Of a stretch of DNA of 64,000 nt, positions 7,047 to 17,325 are shown piece by piece; position 1 is the stretch's first letter; each line of letters starts with the position of its first letter. The position numbers and the translations under genes are program-made. Below the pieces are notes generated by a model. It was given only the letters and a program-made list of their open reading frames with translations, was not told the DNA's origin and did no database searches. The DNA comes from Lysobacterales bacterium (GTDB lineage Bacteria; Pseudomonadota; Gammaproteobacteria; Xanthomonadales; Rhodanobacteraceae): NCBI GenBank assembly GCA_015655335.1, contig JAATFF010000155.1, forward strand, positions 18,635-82,634, read 5' to 3'.

Positions 7047-10000
7047 ATGTTGAAAAAGCAGATCGTTCCTTCGCCTGACAAATTTGCCGTTGCCATTGCC
7101 GCCAGTCTGATGCTGGCGAGTACGCTTTCCTTTGCGCAGTCGACCACCGGTAGCATCTTTGGCCAGGTGCCCGCTGCCGGCACCCAAACTGTTCAGATCA
7201 AGAGCAACACGGGCGTCACCCGTACCGTATCCATCGACAATCATGGCCGCTACGTCGCCACCGAGCTTCCGCTTGGGACTTACAGCGTCTCTCTCTTGCG
7301 CGATGGTGCTGTCGTCGATTCACGCAGCGATATCAGTTTGCGCGTTGGCACCGGCACGGAGGTTTCGTTCGTCGAAATTGCGGCGAAAAATCTCGGTACG
7401 GTGAGTGTCACGGCCAATACGACGCCGTCCATCGATGTGACAAGCGTCGACTCGCGCACCGTCATCACGTCCCAGGAGCTGGCTAAGCTACCCTTGCTGC
7501 GCTCGGCTGAAGCCATTGCGCAGCTCGCGCCGGGCGTCGTCAACAACAGCGGCGGCTATATCGGGCCAACGGGCCAATCGCTGGTCAGCTTCGGCGGTTC
7601 GGCGGCGAGCGAGAACGCTTATTACATCAATGGGTTCAATACAACCGATCCATTGCGCGGCCTGGGCGGCATCACGCTTCCTTATGGCGCCATCGAACAA
7701 CAGGAAATCTATACCGGCGGCTATAGCGCGCAGTACGGTCGCTCGGACGGCGGCGTGATCAACATGGTCGGCAAACGCGGCAGCGACGAATGGCACTTCG
7801 GCGGCCAGGTTTTGTGGGAACCCGACTTCGCCCGTGCAGACGCCACCAATACCTACTACACCAACGGCCTGCCCACCTCACCTGTTGCAGGCAATCTGTA
7901 CGACCCGAACAGCAAGAACCGCCAATGGACGCGGACGTACGATGCCTACATCGGCGGGCCTTTGATCAAGGATAAGTTGTTTCTTTTCCTCGCCGCCGAG
8001 GCATCCTCGCAAGACGGCACGACCGTCAACAACGTTTCCAGCGCGCAGCCCTACGAGCGCTATCACGACACGTTACCCAAGTGGTACGGCAAGCTGGATT
8101 GGAACATTACCAACAGCAACATCCTCGAAGTGACGGGCGCCTCGAATCGGGAAGAAACGCAGGGTTCCATCTACAGTTACAACTACAGCACGCTGCGATC
8201 CGGCGATTTCATCAACTACGCTGACACGATCAAGACCGGCGGTGATCTCTACACGGCCAAATTCACCAGCTACATCACCGACAACCTCACCCTGACCGCC
8301 ACCTACGGCAAGATGCGAAACGATAATTACGATTCGCCAGGCGGCTACGACGGGAGCCTCACTTATCTCAGCGACATTCAAAACCAGAATCCGGCGCTGA
8401 ACGGCGGCGCGCCGATCAGCAACAGCCAGGTGACATCGACGCTATACAACTCCAATCGCCATAATCAGAGCAACAATCTGCGCATCGACCTGACGTATCA
8501 ACTCGGTCAACACACGATTTCGCTTGGCATCGACAATCAGAATGCACGTGCGATCGATCAGGGAAGCCAAACCTCTGGACCAGGCTATTACTGGGATTAC
8601 GAATACACCACGACACCAGGCACCGCACTGATTCCCAATCTTGGCGTCGGTGCACCCGCGAACTACCCCCATGGCGCATCGGGCTACTACGCCATTCAAT
8701 ACATCGACAGCTCCATCGCCAGCGTTCGATCGGCCCAGCGCGCGCAATACATCGAGGACAAATGGCAGGTGACCGATCGCTGGCTGCTTTCGCTGGGTCT
8801 ACGCAACGATCAGTTCACCGACTACAACGCGGACTCACAGCCCTACATCACACAGACCAAACCGCAATGGGCGCCACGACTGGGCTTCAGCTGGGATGTG
8901 AATGGTGACGCCAGCTTCAAGGTCTATGGCAATGCCGGCCGTTATTACCTTGGCATGCCGCTCAATCCCGCCCTGAACGCGGCGGGTGCCTATGTGGCGA
9001 CACAGCAGTACTTCACCTATGGCGGTATCGCCGCCGATGGCACGCCCACCGGATTGACACCTTTCTCCGCCGCGGTGTCGCCGAACAATACATACGGCGT
9101 GTTGCCCGATCCCAAAACGGTCACGGCGCAGAATCTGAAGTCCGAGTATCAGGACGAATTTATCTTGGGCTTCACCAAAGCCATCGATAACCAATGGGTC
9201 TACGGCGCCAAGTTGACCAGGCGTGTATTGCGCAACGATATCGACGACTACTGCGATGTGCAGACCATCGAAAATAAGGCCGCTTCGCTGGGCTACACCG
9301 TCGATTCCACCAATAGTTGCTATCTGATCAATCCGGGTCGCGCCAATACATTTACGGTGATCGATGCCAGTGGTGCCTATCGCAGCGTCCAACTCACCAA
9401 TGCGGAGTTCGGCTTCCCGTCGCTCAAGCGCCAGTACTACGGGCTTGAGACATTTCTTGAGCACCCCTTCGACGGCAAGTGGTACGGCAAGATCGATTAC
9501 GTGTTCTCACGCAGTTATGGCGACACCGAGGGGCAACTACGTTCGGACATCCAACAGACCGCAGCATCGACCAGCATCGACTGGGATTTCCCGGAGCTGA
9601 TGTCGTCCAGCAATGGCGCGCAGAGCAACGATCACACCCATCAGATCAAGCTGTTCGGGTACTACCAGATTGCGCCCCAGTGGCTGCTCTCAGGCAACGT
9701 CCAGCTAACTTCGGGTAATCCACGCAATTGCCTTGGCTATTACGGCCCCAACCAAACCGATCCGGATGGCTACGGCAGCTATTACCACTGGTGCGGTGGC
9801 CAGCCTTCACCGCCGGGAACGCATCGATTGCCGTGGAACAAGCAGGTGGACGTGGGCCTCACCTACACGCCCGCCGTCGGCGTCGGCAAGCTGGCGCTTT
9901 CGTTGAATATCTTCAACCTTTTCAATTCGCAAACCATCTTGAACGCGTACCCCTATTTCCAGATTTCTCCCGGTACGCCCGATCCGCTGTACGGCTCGGC

Positions 10001-10055
10001 GGTGGTTCGCCAGCAGCCTCGTTATGTGCGCCTGAGCGCCACTTATGACTATTGA
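7047..10055 (+). CDS. TonB-dependent receptor, Oar-like (N-terminal carboxypeptidase-regulatory-like domain)
   Basis: 1002 residues from the ATG at 7047. A Sec signal peptide (MLKKQ...LMLASTLSFAQS) is followed by an Ig-like carboxypeptidase-regulatory domain (TTGSIFGQVPAAGTQTVQIK, then GTYSVSLLRDG), then a plug domain (ITSQELAKLPLLRSAEAIAQ) and a long beta-barrel ending in an aromatic residue (LSATYDY), as needed for outer-membrane insertion. Oar-like receptors are abundant in Xanthomonadales and are often tied to uptake of peptides or complex glycans. Transport is powered by TonB-ExbBD encoded elsewhere. Its location ahead of mannosidases suggests a glycan ligand, but the intervening genes make this only an inference. 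Confidence 0.88.
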   Translation: MLKKQIVPSPDKFAVAIAASLMLASTLSFAQSTTGSIFGQVPAAGTQTVQIKSNTGVTRTVSIDNHGRYVATELPLGTYSVSLLRDGAVVDSRSDISLRVGTGTEVSFVEIAAKNLGTVSVTANTTPSIDVTSVDSRTVITSQELAKLPLLRSAEAIAQLAPGVVNNSGGYIGPTGQSLVSFGGSAASENAYYINGFNTTDPLRGLGGITLPYGAIEQQEIYTGGYSAQYGRSDGGVINMVGKRGSDEWHFGGQVLWEPDFARADATNTYYTNGLPTSPVAGNLYDPNSKNRQWTRTYDAYIGGPLIKDKLFLFLAAEASSQDGTTVNNVSSAQPYERYHDTLPKWYGKLDWNITNSNILEVTGASNREETQGSIYSYNYSTLRSGDFINYADTIKTGGDLYTAKFTSYITDNLTLTATYGKMRNDNYDSPGGYDGSLTYLSDIQNQNPALNGGAPISNSQVTSTLYNSNRHNQSNNLRIDLTYQLGQHTISLGIDNQNARAIDQGSQTSGPGYYWDYEYTTTPGTALIPNLGVGAPANYPHGASGYYAIQYIDSSIASVRSAQRAQYIEDKWQVTDRWLLSLGLRNDQFTDYNADSQPYITQTKPQWAPRLGFSWDVNGDASFKVYGNAGRYYLGMPLNPALNAAGAYVATQQYFTYGGIAADGTPTGLTPFSAAVSPNNTYGVLPDPKTVTAQNLKSEYQDEFILGFTKAIDNQWVYGAKLTRRVLRNDIDDYCDVQTIENKAASLGYTVDSTNSCYLINPGRANTFTVIDASGAYRSVQLTNAEFGFPSLKRQYYGLETFLEHPFDGKWYGKIDYVFSRSYGDTEGQLRSDIQQTAASTSIDWDFPELMSSSNGAQSNDHTHQIKLFGYYQIAPQWLLSGNVQLTSGNPRNCLGYYGPNQTDPDGYGSYYHWCGGQPSPPGTHRLPWNKQVDVGLTYTPAVGVGKLALSLNIFNLFNSQTILNAYPYFQISPGTPDPLYGSAVVRQQPRYVRLSATYDY

Positions 10056-10173
10056 ATGACATCCGCGTCATAGGAATCCGTTGCCATGGATGGCGAACGG
10101 CCATCTAGCCATCTATATAGAAGACGCGCTATGTTGCTTGACGCCACCTAGGCTCCATCCGGGCATCTCACTT

Positions 10174-11499
10174 ATGAAAACTTCGCTGCGCGCCTTCAAG
10201 CCGGCCCTCGCCATTGCTTTGGCGTTTCTTTTTGTACCGCTGCACGCTACATCGACCAAAGATCCGCTCAGCATTGCCGATGCGTTGCAAGCCTCAAGTC
10301 AGCAACATCGCCCGCTGCTGCTCGATTTCCATGCCGTGTGGTGCTACTCCTGCTATTACATGGCCAGCCATGTGCTAACAGGTGCCGATTGGGCCGCCGT
10401 AGGACGCAAAGCCATCGTCGTCGATGTGGATGCGGACTCACCGGAAGGGCAAGCGTGGATGGACAAGCTTAAAATTTCTTTCTTGCCCAGCTATGTCGTG
10501 CTCGACGAGCACGGCAACGAACTGGGTCGTATCAGTGCCGAGCAGCCGAGGCAGAAGTTTTATCCACGTATCAACGCCATACTGGCGAACGGCAATACGC
10601 TCGATGCGTTCAAAGCCAAGGCGCAGGCTGGTTCGCTTGATGCAGTAACCGACGTACTCGATGCCTACCAGGCGCGCTCCGAAGGCGATGCGGGCATTGC
10701 GTGGTTCGCTACCCTTCCGCCTTCGGTTCGCAAGACCGCAGCGAGCGATCCTCGGATCACGCTGGGGCTCCAGCAATTGGCATTCGCCAAGGCCGAAGCA
10801 GGCACCGACAAGAACGCGATCATCGACAGCGCGCAGAAAGTACTGGCACGCGATATCGGCTGCCAACGCCCCTACGTATTGGAGTCGTTGCTGGACGCGA
10901 GCAAGGATCTGCCGGCATCGCAACAGAAGGCGTTGTTGGCGCCGCAGCGCAAGCCCTTAGATGCGCTGCTCAACACCCAAGTATTCGTCGCCACGCCAAC
11001 CTGCGCCGATCAACGCAGCGCCGTGCTGATGAGTGCCGATCTGGATGCTGCGCTCGGCGATCATGCGTCCGAAACGGCCGTCCTCGATCATGCCATCGGC
11101 CTTACCAAACAACGCTTGGGCAATAACCTCACCAGCGATCGCAATCTTGCCGACAATCTGCGCGTGTATCTGGAACGCGCCAAGCGCACGGTCGAGTTGG
11201 ATGCGTATCAACACAAGCTGATTGCCGCTTATCCGCAAGATTACGTTTACCCGTATCGGTACGGGCGCAGCCTTCTGGAAGCCGGTAAGCCTGCCGAGGC
11301 GCTTCCGTATCTGGCGCAGGCTTATGACAAGTCGTACGGGGAAAATCGCCTGCGCGTCACGTCCTTCCGCGTGAAAGCCCTCAAGGCGCTTCATCGCGAT
11401 GATGAAGCCAAGAAAGTGGTCGATGAAGCGCTAAGCACCAACGGGCCCTGGTTCCCGAAAGACGCCGCCGCGCTCAAAGCACAACTGGCATCTTCCTGA
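10174..11499 (+). CDS. Exported thioredoxin-like protein with C-terminal helical repeats
   Basis: 441 residues from the ATG at 10174, chosen because it starts a signal peptide (MKTSLRAFKPALAIALAFLF...LHA). Residues about 35-145 form a thioredoxin fold with FHAVWCYSCYYM, i.e. a CxxC active site (CYSC), and a cis-proline region (ISFLPSYVVLD), similar to the C-terminal domain of DsbD. The remaining 290 residues are helical with TPR-like spacing (YGRSLLEAGKPAEALPYLAQ). It probably acts as a periplasmic thiol-disulfide reductant. It follows the Oar-like receptor after 118 bp in the same direction, so co-transcription is possible. Confidence 0.78.
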   Translation: MKTSLRAFKPALAIALAFLFVPLHATSTKDPLSIADALQASSQQHRPLLLDFHAVWCYSCYYMASHVLTGADWAAVGRKAIVVDVDADSPEGQAWMDKLKISFLPSYVVLDEHGNELGRISAEQPRQKFYPRINAILANGNTLDAFKAKAQAGSLDAVTDVLDAYQARSEGDAGIAWFATLPPSVRKTAASDPRITLGLQQLAFAKAEAGTDKNAIIDSAQKVLARDIGCQRPYVLESLLDASKDLPASQQKALLAPQRKPLDALLNTQVFVATPTCADQRSAVLMSADLDAALGDHASETAVLDHAIGLTKQRLGNNLTSDRNLADNLRVYLERAKRTVELDAYQHKLIAAYPQDYVYPYRYGRSLLEAGKPAEALPYLAQAYDKSYGENRLRVTSFRVKALKALHRDDEAKKVVDEALSTNGPWFPKDAAALKAQLASS

Positions 11500-11532
11500 T
11501 CATCGATCGTGCGTTGCGTGTAGCTTGATGTG

Positions 11533-11561
11533 AAAAGGGCCTGCGCATCTGCGCAGGCCCT
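11533..11561 (-). terminator. Terminator between convergent genes
   Basis: Near-perfect dyad AGGGCCTGCGCA/TGCGCAGGCCCT (11536-11547 and 11550-11561). The T-run is on the minus strand (TTTT at 11536-11533), so it best serves the leftward secreted-protein gene, though the hairpin may also stop the rightward thioredoxin gene. Confidence 0.8.
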
Positions 11562-11595
11562 CATACTCCGTTCGTGCTAGCGACAACGTTACGCG

Positions 11596-11982
11596 TCAAT
11601 GCACAACGTTTCCTCGCCCATCACGATATTCATTGCCGCGGAATCCACCGCTCGGATGCGGTGCAGGACGATCGCCGTGATTCGGAAGCGGTCCGTGATA
11701 GCCACCGCGTGCGTCGAAGCGGTTATCGACATGGCCGCGGAAGTGCGCCGGTCCGTGATACCAAGGGCCGGCACCGACAAACACGCCGCCAACGAACCAC
11801 TCCGGCCCATAATAACCATACGGCGCGCAGGGGTAAGGGGCATAGTCGTAATAACCGTAGGGGCATACAGGTGCGGGGCCAATGTTCACGCCCACAGCCA
11901 CCTGAGCCTCGGCTCGTGGCGATGATGCGGCGAACAGCAGCGCGGTGACGGCGGTCAGGGCAAGGCTGGAAACGATTTTCAT
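11596..11982 (-). CDS. Small secreted Gly/Tyr/Pro-rich protein of unknown function
   Basis: 128 residues from the ATG at 11982 (GAGG nine bases upstream). A clear signal peptide (MKIVSSLALTAVTALLF...AEA) is followed by a low-complexity mature chain rich in Tyr, Gly, Pro and His (CPYGYYDYAPYPCAPYGYYG, then HFRGH, NHGDRPAPHPSGG). Two cysteines could form a disulfide. Similar short exported proteins with YGYY-rich segments are common in Burkholderiales and Xanthomonadales but have no assigned role. The composition suggests a disordered periplasmic or surface protein, perhaps metal-binding through histidines; that is speculation. Confidence 0.7.
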   Translation of the reverse strand: MKIVSSLALTAVTALLFAASSPRAEAQVAVGVNIGPAPVCPYGYYDYAPYPCAPYGYYGPEWFVGGVFVGAGPWYHGPAHFRGHVDNRFDARGGYHGPLPNHGDRPAPHPSGGFRGNEYRDGRGNVVH

Positions 11983-12155
11983 ACGATGGCCCTCATGAAA
12001 TGGAACACCATCGTCTCCCCGCAAACCTGAAATAGTTGTGACTGAGGGCTTACCGGTTTATGTCCCGTTAGGGCGATGTCTTTATGAAGACTATGTCGAT
12101 GTTCTCGGATCTCGTTCGTCGTTGAGTTGAGCAGCCCTTTCACAGGAGATCAGTC

Positions 12156-12860
12156 ATGGCTCATATCCCGACTCTCGTCCCCGCCTCCGAACTCGTGAAA
12201 CGCAACGGTGTAACGTTCCCCAACGAAAGCGACGAATACCGTCGCGCCCGCGATGCGTTGCTCAGCGAGGAAATCGAGTTGCGCCGACATATCGAACGCG
12301 TTGCCGAATTGCGCCGTGCGCTTCCACTTGGCGGAGAAGTCATCGGCGACTACCGCTTTGAAGGTGAAAACGGCGCGCGTGATTTCGCCGGTCTTTTCGG
12401 TGATAAAAAGACGCTTGTCGTCTACTGCTATATGTTCGGTCCGCAGCGCGAGCGGCCCTGTCCCATGTGCACATCGCTATTGAGCTCGTGGGACGGCGTC
12501 GTACAGGACATAGAGCAACATGTTGCTTTAGCGGTGATCGCGCGCTCACCCATCGACCGCCTTGTCGCCCTCAAGCGACAGCGCGGTGGGCACCATCTCC
12601 CGCTGTACGCCGATATAAATGGTCGCTTCAGCCATGACTATTACGGCGTGAGCGAAGACGGCAGCGACATTCCCGCATTCCACGTGTTCACGCGCCGCGA
12701 CGGCGTGATCCGCCATTTCTGGAGCGGCGAAATGGGACCCGCTACGTCAGATCCCGGTCAAGACCCGCGCGGCGCACCCGACCTGATGCCGATCTGGACC
12801 ATCTTCGACGCCACCCCCGAAGGACGCATCAGCGACTGGTATCCGAAACTCGAGTATTGA
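12156..12860 (+). CDS. DUF899 (thioredoxin-like) family protein
   Basis: 234 residues. AGGAGA seven bases upstream fixes the start. The N-terminal LVPASELVKRNGVTFP, the core DKKTLVVYCYMFGPQRERPCP with CPMCTSLLSSWDGV, and the C-terminal PIWTIFDATPEGRISDW are the hallmarks of the DUF899 family, a predicted thioredoxin-fold group with a CxxC (CPMC). The family is often annotated as dithiol-disulfide isomerase, but its substrate is unknown. No signal peptide is present, so it is cytoplasmic. It stands alone between the secreted protein and the glycosidase genes. Confidence 0.85.
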   Translation: MAHIPTLVPASELVKRNGVTFPNESDEYRRARDALLSEEIELRRHIERVAELRRALPLGGEVIGDYRFEGENGARDFAGLFGDKKTLVVYCYMFGPQRERPCPMCTSLLSSWDGVVQDIEQHVALAVIARSPIDRLVALKRQRGGHHLPLYADINGRFSHDYYGVSEDGSDIPAFHVFTRRDGVIRHFWSGEMGPATSDPGQDPRGAPDLMPIWTIFDATPEGRISDWYPKLEY

Positions 12861-13009
12861 AAGCGCACCGATCGTTTTGGGCACCAACCTATTGCGCTGC
12901 CGCATGCGCAGCATGGGGACAAACTGGTAGTGTGATTGAATATGGATCGATCTAAATAGGGTGTTTTGGCGATCCGTCTTTTCACGTAATGGGGATACGG
13001 CCATGGCAC

Positions 13010-13034
13010 TCCCGATGCCACGGTGCGATCGGGA
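13010..13034 (+). promoter_or_regulatory. Inverted repeat in the 5' region of the GH2 gene
   Basis: TCCCGAT (13010-13016) and ATCGGGA (13028-13034) form a 7-bp dyad with an 11-base centre, 33 bases ahead of the GH2 start. It could be an operator for the glycosidase genes or an mRNA hairpin. Confidence 0.35.
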
Positions 13035-13066
13035 ATGTTCCAGCGAATCCAATGCGGCCATACAAC

Positions 13067-15745
13067 ATGATTGAAACCATTTACTTGGGTCGGACGAGCG
13101 CGACATGGCGCTTTACGAAGATCGCCGTCGTTGCGCTTGTTCTCATGTTGCCGGCGCTTGGCACTGCCTCGGCGCAAGCCGTGCAATCACTCGATAGCGG
13201 ATGGCGCTTTCGTCTTGTCGATGGGGATCACGAAGCAAAAATGCATGCCGAGGCGACGCATTGGCACAGCGCCACCGTGCCCGGCATGGTACAGAGCGAC
13301 CTGCTCGCGGCGACATTGTTAGCCGATCCGTACTTTCGCGACAACGAGGCCAGCGCGCAGTGGGCTGGCCTTTCGGATTGGCGTTATCAAACAAGCTTTA
13401 CCGTCGATAGCACAACGCTCGCGCGCGATCACGTAGAGCTGGTGTTCGACGGCTTGGACACGTTTGCAGATGTCTATCTCAACGGCACCCAACTGCGAGC
13501 GACGGACAACATGTTCCGTCGCTGGCGCATTCCAGCAAAGGCAGCACTGCACGAAGGCAAAAACACACTGGAAGTGCGGCTGTATTCGCCGATCAAACGA
13601 CTGCAGCCGTGGCTGCTGAAGCAACCCTACGCATTGCCGGGTGAATTCGATTCGGCGTTTGGCGACGAACCCAAGGGTAAGCAAACCGCCAATTACGTGC
13701 GCAAGGCCAACTATCAATACGGTTGGGATTGGGGCCCGCGTTTGGTGACGGAGGGCATCTGGCAACCGGTTCATCTGGACAGCTGGAATGGCCCGCGCGT
13801 CGATGATTTCCATATCGATCAGAAATACGTAGCCAGCGACGCCGCGCAGATCGAAGCGCAGTTTGATATCCAGACTGATGCCAGCAAAGTGCTGCATATC
13901 AGCGTCGATGCGGTTGGGCCGGATGGACAGTCGGCTGCGCGCGTGGAGCGCGACGTTACGATCGATCCGGGCAGCAATGTCGTCAACATGCCTTTGCGCA
14001 TCGTCAATCCGAAACGCTGGTATCCCGCCGGTTATGGCGCGCAGGACATGTACACGTTCAAAGCCGATATCCGCGATAGCGACGGCGACATCTATGGCGC
14101 CCAACGTGCCACCGGCCTGCGCACCGTCGTGCTGCGCCGCGAACGCGATGCCTGGGGCAAGAGCTTCGCCTTCGTGATCAACGGCATCCCGGTGTTCGCC
14201 AAAGGTGCGGACATGATTCCTTTCGACAGTATTCCGACACGGGTCAGTGACGCGCAGATGCGCGATGTCCTTCAGTCGGCGCACGACGCCAACATGAACA
14301 TGGTGCGCGTCTGGGGTGGTGGTTATTACTTGCCGGACCCGTTCTATGAGATGGCCGATCGCCTCGGCATCATGATCTGGCAGGATTTCATGTTCGGTGG
14401 CGCGATTCCGCCAAACGACGATGCCTACGTCGACAATGTGCGACAGGAGGCGATCGAACAAGTGAAACGACTGCGCGATCACCCCAGCATCGTGTTGTGG
14501 TGCGGCAACAACGAAGTGCAGACCGGTTGGGAATCGTGGTCCGATCGCCAGGCTCTTAAGGTGTCAATCTCGGCGGACGAGCACGAACGTCTCGTCACCG
14601 GCATGGTCAATCTGTTCAGCAACGTCTTGCGCAATGTCGTCACCCGTTACGACGACACCGTGCCTTACTGGGCCAGTTCGCCGAGTACGGATTACGACGG
14701 CGCCGCCAACGTGCTGGATGATGGCGACTATCACTACTGGAACGTGTGGTCCGGCGAGGCCAAGCCGGTTACCGAATATCTCAACGTGACGCCGCGCTTC
14801 CAGTCCGAATACGGCCTGCAATCGTTTCCGGTGATGCAGACTATCCACGCGTTCGCCGCGCAAGGTGATTTGCAACCGGAATCGCCGGTCATGCGTGCGC
14901 ATCAGAAGTTCGACAGCGGCAATGGCAACAAGCGCTTGTTGCTTTACATCACGCGCAGCTACGGCGAGCCGAAAGACTTCCCTTCGTTTGTTTACTTGAG
15001 CCAGGTGATGCAAGCCCAAGGTATACAGCTGGCTGCCGAGCATCTGCGCTCTAGCCGGCCGCAATCGATGGGATCCCTGTACTGGCAGCTCAACGATGTC
15101 TGGCCTGGCGCGTCGTGGTCCAGCGTCGACTACTACGGGCGTTGGAAGGCGTTGCAGTTTCATGCGCGCCGCTTCTACGCGCCGCTACTTATCGCGGCAC
15201 TCCGTCACGACGGCACAACCGTGATGTCGTTGGTATCCGATCGCATGACACCGCTCGCCGCGCACTGGCGCATGCGAGTGATGGATTTCTCCGGCAAACA
15301 GCTCGATGAGCACGAAGAGGCCGTTACTTTGGCTCCCTTGGCGAGCACCAAGGCGATGACCTACACCGATGCGCAACTGCTTAAAGGCGCGGATCCACGT
15401 ACCAGCTTCGCGGTGTTCGAGCTCATCGTGGACGGCAAAGCCGTCTCGCAGAATTTGGTATTTTTCGACGACGCCAAGAATCTTCAGCTTCCACCACCCG
15501 AGATCCATACGACGCTGGAAGCAGGTTCGGACGGCTATACGCTGACGCTTACCGCCGACAAGCTTGCACGCGACGTTTGGGTTTCTTTCGGCGACATCGA
15601 CGCCAAGGTATCGGACAACGCATTTGATCTTTTGCCGGGACAGAGCGTTACCCTTACCTTGCATAGCCAGCGTTCCATCGACACGCTTAAACATGCGTTG
15701 CAAGTGCAAGATCTGGCTGATGTTATGGCAGCCGCCGCTCACTGA
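13067..15745 (+). CDS. GH2 beta-mannosidase, exported
   Basis: 892 residues from the ATG at 13067. A signal peptide (IAVVALVLMLPALGTASAQA) precedes the GH2 sugar-binding domain (LDSGWRFRL, then GLSDWRYQTSF). The TIM-barrel has the general acid in WCGNNEVQTG (Glu483) and the nucleophile in FQSEYGLQSFP (Glu581), the pattern of GH2 beta-mannosidases, with WQLNDVWPGASWSS near the end of the barrel. It would remove beta-linked mannose, as in the core of N-glycans or beta-mannans, in the periplasm. It is followed after 31 bp by GH125 and then by GH92, so the set is aimed at mannose-rich glycans. The start lacks a strong ribosome-binding site; an upstream in-frame ATG at 12989 is less likely because it would bury the signal peptide. 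Confidence 0.88.
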   Translation: MIETIYLGRTSATWRFTKIAVVALVLMLPALGTASAQAVQSLDSGWRFRLVDGDHEAKMHAEATHWHSATVPGMVQSDLLAATLLADPYFRDNEASAQWAGLSDWRYQTSFTVDSTTLARDHVELVFDGLDTFADVYLNGTQLRATDNMFRRWRIPAKAALHEGKNTLEVRLYSPIKRLQPWLLKQPYALPGEFDSAFGDEPKGKQTANYVRKANYQYGWDWGPRLVTEGIWQPVHLDSWNGPRVDDFHIDQKYVASDAAQIEAQFDIQTDASKVLHISVDAVGPDGQSAARVERDVTIDPGSNVVNMPLRIVNPKRWYPAGYGAQDMYTFKADIRDSDGDIYGAQRATGLRTVVLRRERDAWGKSFAFVINGIPVFAKGADMIPFDSIPTRVSDAQMRDVLQSAHDANMNMVRVWGGGYYLPDPFYEMADRLGIMIWQDFMFGGAIPPNDDAYVDNVRQEAIEQVKRLRDHPSIVLWCGNNEVQTGWESWSDRQALKVSISADEHERLVTGMVNLFSNVLRNVVTRYDDTVPYWASSPSTDYDGAANVLDDGDYHYWNVWSGEAKPVTEYLNVTPRFQSEYGLQSFPVMQTIHAFAAQGDLQPESPVMRAHQKFDSGNGNKRLLLYITRSYGEPKDFPSFVYLSQVMQAQGIQLAAEHLRSSRPQSMGSLYWQLNDVWPGASWSSVDYYGRWKALQFHARRFYAPLLIAALRHDGTTVMSLVSDRMTPLAAHWRMRVMDFSGKQLDEHEEAVTLAPLASTKAMTYTDAQLLKGADPRTSFAVFELIVDGKAVSQNLVFFDDAKNLQLPPPEIHTTLEAGSDGYTLTLTADKLARDVWVSFGDIDAKVSDNAFDLLPGQSVTLTLHSQRSIDTLKHALQVQDLADVMAAAAH

Positions 15746-15776
15746 TAGCTTCTAAGCAAAAGGAATCTGACTTCCC

Positions 15777-17216
15777 ATGTCGACGCGCCGGGATTTCCTG
15801 AAATGGTTTGGAGCCGCTGCGGCGTCGGGTGCGGTTGGCGCATTGCCGGGCAAGTCCTTCGCACAAACGGCGCCGACTTATGCCAGCAAGCGGCCGCCGC
15901 TGAACAAGCGTAAATTTGTCAGCAAAGCTGTCGAACGCGAACTGGCGTCCGTGAAATCGGCCATCGGCGATCCAAAGCTCGCCTGGATGTTCGAAAATTG
16001 CTATCCAAATACGCTCGATACCACCGTCGAACTGGGTACGCTGGACGGCAAGCCGGACACCTTCGTAATTACCGGCGATATCGACGCGATGTGGTTGCGC
16101 GATTCGTCTGCGCAAGTGGTTCCCTACCTTTCCCTGGCGAAAAACGACCCCGCGTTGCAACGCCTTTTTCGTGGCTTGATCCGGCGTCAGGCCCGATGCA
16201 TACGCATCGATCCTTATGCCAACGCGTTCATGCCCGATCCTCATGCGCCGCCATTGGTGTGGGCGCGGCATGACAACACAGACATGAAACCTGGTGTCGG
16301 AGAGCGCAAATGGGAGATCGATTCGCTCTGCTATCCGATTCGCCTGGCGCACGGTTATTGGCAGGCCACCGCCGACAAAGAACCTTTCGACGATGATTGG
16401 CGCGCCGCCATGCATCGCGTACTTGAAACCTTTCGCGAGCAACAACGCCTGCACGGTCACGGCCCATACCATTTCCAACGCACGTCAGAGATTCCAACGG
16501 AAACCCAATTTCTCGATGGCTACGGCAATCCAACGCAACCCAACGGCATGATCCATGCGATGTTTCGTCCATCGGACGACGCCTGCGTGTATCCGCTGTT
16601 TGTTCCCGCCAATCTGTTTGCCGTCGCGAGCTTGCGCCAACTCGCCCAGATGAGCCGCGCCCTATACCAGGATATGTCCTTCGCCTCGGACTGCGAATCA
16701 TTGGCCGACGAGGTGGAACGAGCGGTGCATCGCGACGGCCGTATGCGCGATGCGGACGATCGCCTGCACTGGGCGTACGAGATCGACGGCTTCGGCAATC
16801 AGCTCTTCATGGACGATGCCAACGCACCGAGTTTGTTGAGCCTTCCGTATCTTGGTTGCTGTGATCGCAACGATCCGGTTTACCGGCATACGCGGGATCT
16901 CGTGTGGAGTCACCGCAATCCCTATTTCTTCACGGGCCGCGCGGCGGAAGGTATCGGTGGTCCGCACGAAGGCCTGCGGATGATCTGGCCGATGTCGATC
17001 ATCATGTATGCACAAACCAGCGATGATCCCGCACAAATCCGCCAATGCCTGACGTGGCTGCGCGACACCGACGCGGGCGCCGGCTTCATGCACGAGTCGT
17101 TCGATCAGGACGATCCGGCACACTTCACACGCAGCTGGTTTGCGTGGGCCAACACCTTGTTTGGTGAGCTGATCGTCGACGTACGGCGCAGGCATCCTGA
17201 CTTGTTGCGCGGCTAA
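15777..17216 (+). CDS. GH125 exo-alpha-1,6-mannosidase (metal-independent), Tat-exported
   Basis: 479 residues. The N-terminus has a Tat motif (STRRDFLKWFG) and a hydrophobic stretch ending at KSFAQTA. The body matches the GH125 / DUF1237 family: LAWMFENCYPNTLDTTVE, FVITGDIDAMWLRDSSAQV and IDPYANAFMPDP near the N-terminal half, and ANTLFGELIVDV at the end. GH125 enzymes are inverting exo-alpha-1,6-mannosidases acting on N-glycan fragments and fungal mannan. It lies 31 bp after GH2, hence in the same operon. Tat export implies folding in the cytoplasm before transport to the periplasm. Confidence 0.9.
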   Translation: MSTRRDFLKWFGAAAASGAVGALPGKSFAQTAPTYASKRPPLNKRKFVSKAVERELASVKSAIGDPKLAWMFENCYPNTLDTTVELGTLDGKPDTFVITGDIDAMWLRDSSAQVVPYLSLAKNDPALQRLFRGLIRRQARCIRIDPYANAFMPDPHAPPLVWARHDNTDMKPGVGERKWEIDSLCYPIRLAHGYWQATADKEPFDDDWRAAMHRVLETFREQQRLHGHGPYHFQRTSEIPTETQFLDGYGNPTQPNGMIHAMFRPSDDACVYPLFVPANLFAVASLRQLAQMSRALYQDMSFASDCESLADEVERAVHRDGRMRDADDRLHWAYEIDGFGNQLFMDDANAPSLLSLPYLGCCDRNDPVYRHTRDLVWSHRNPYFFTGRAAEGIGGPHEGLRMIWPMSIIMYAQTSDDPAQIRQCLTWLRDTDAGAGFMHESFDQDDPAHFTRSWFAWANTLFGELIVDVRRRHPDLLRG

Positions 17217-17325
17217 AGCGGAAGGCGCGAAGCTCGCTCGGGATGGTGCGTCTGGCCGCCAGTTTTTCGCGTCGCAACAATAAATCCAATAAACATAATT
17301 AAATTAATCATTTGCGCTTGACGCA

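Noticed and set aside
13319..14482. 387-codon open frame antisense to the GH2 gene
   Set aside because: Long antisense frames are expected from GC-rich codon bias; no ribosome-binding site, and the sense strand has intact catalytic motifs.
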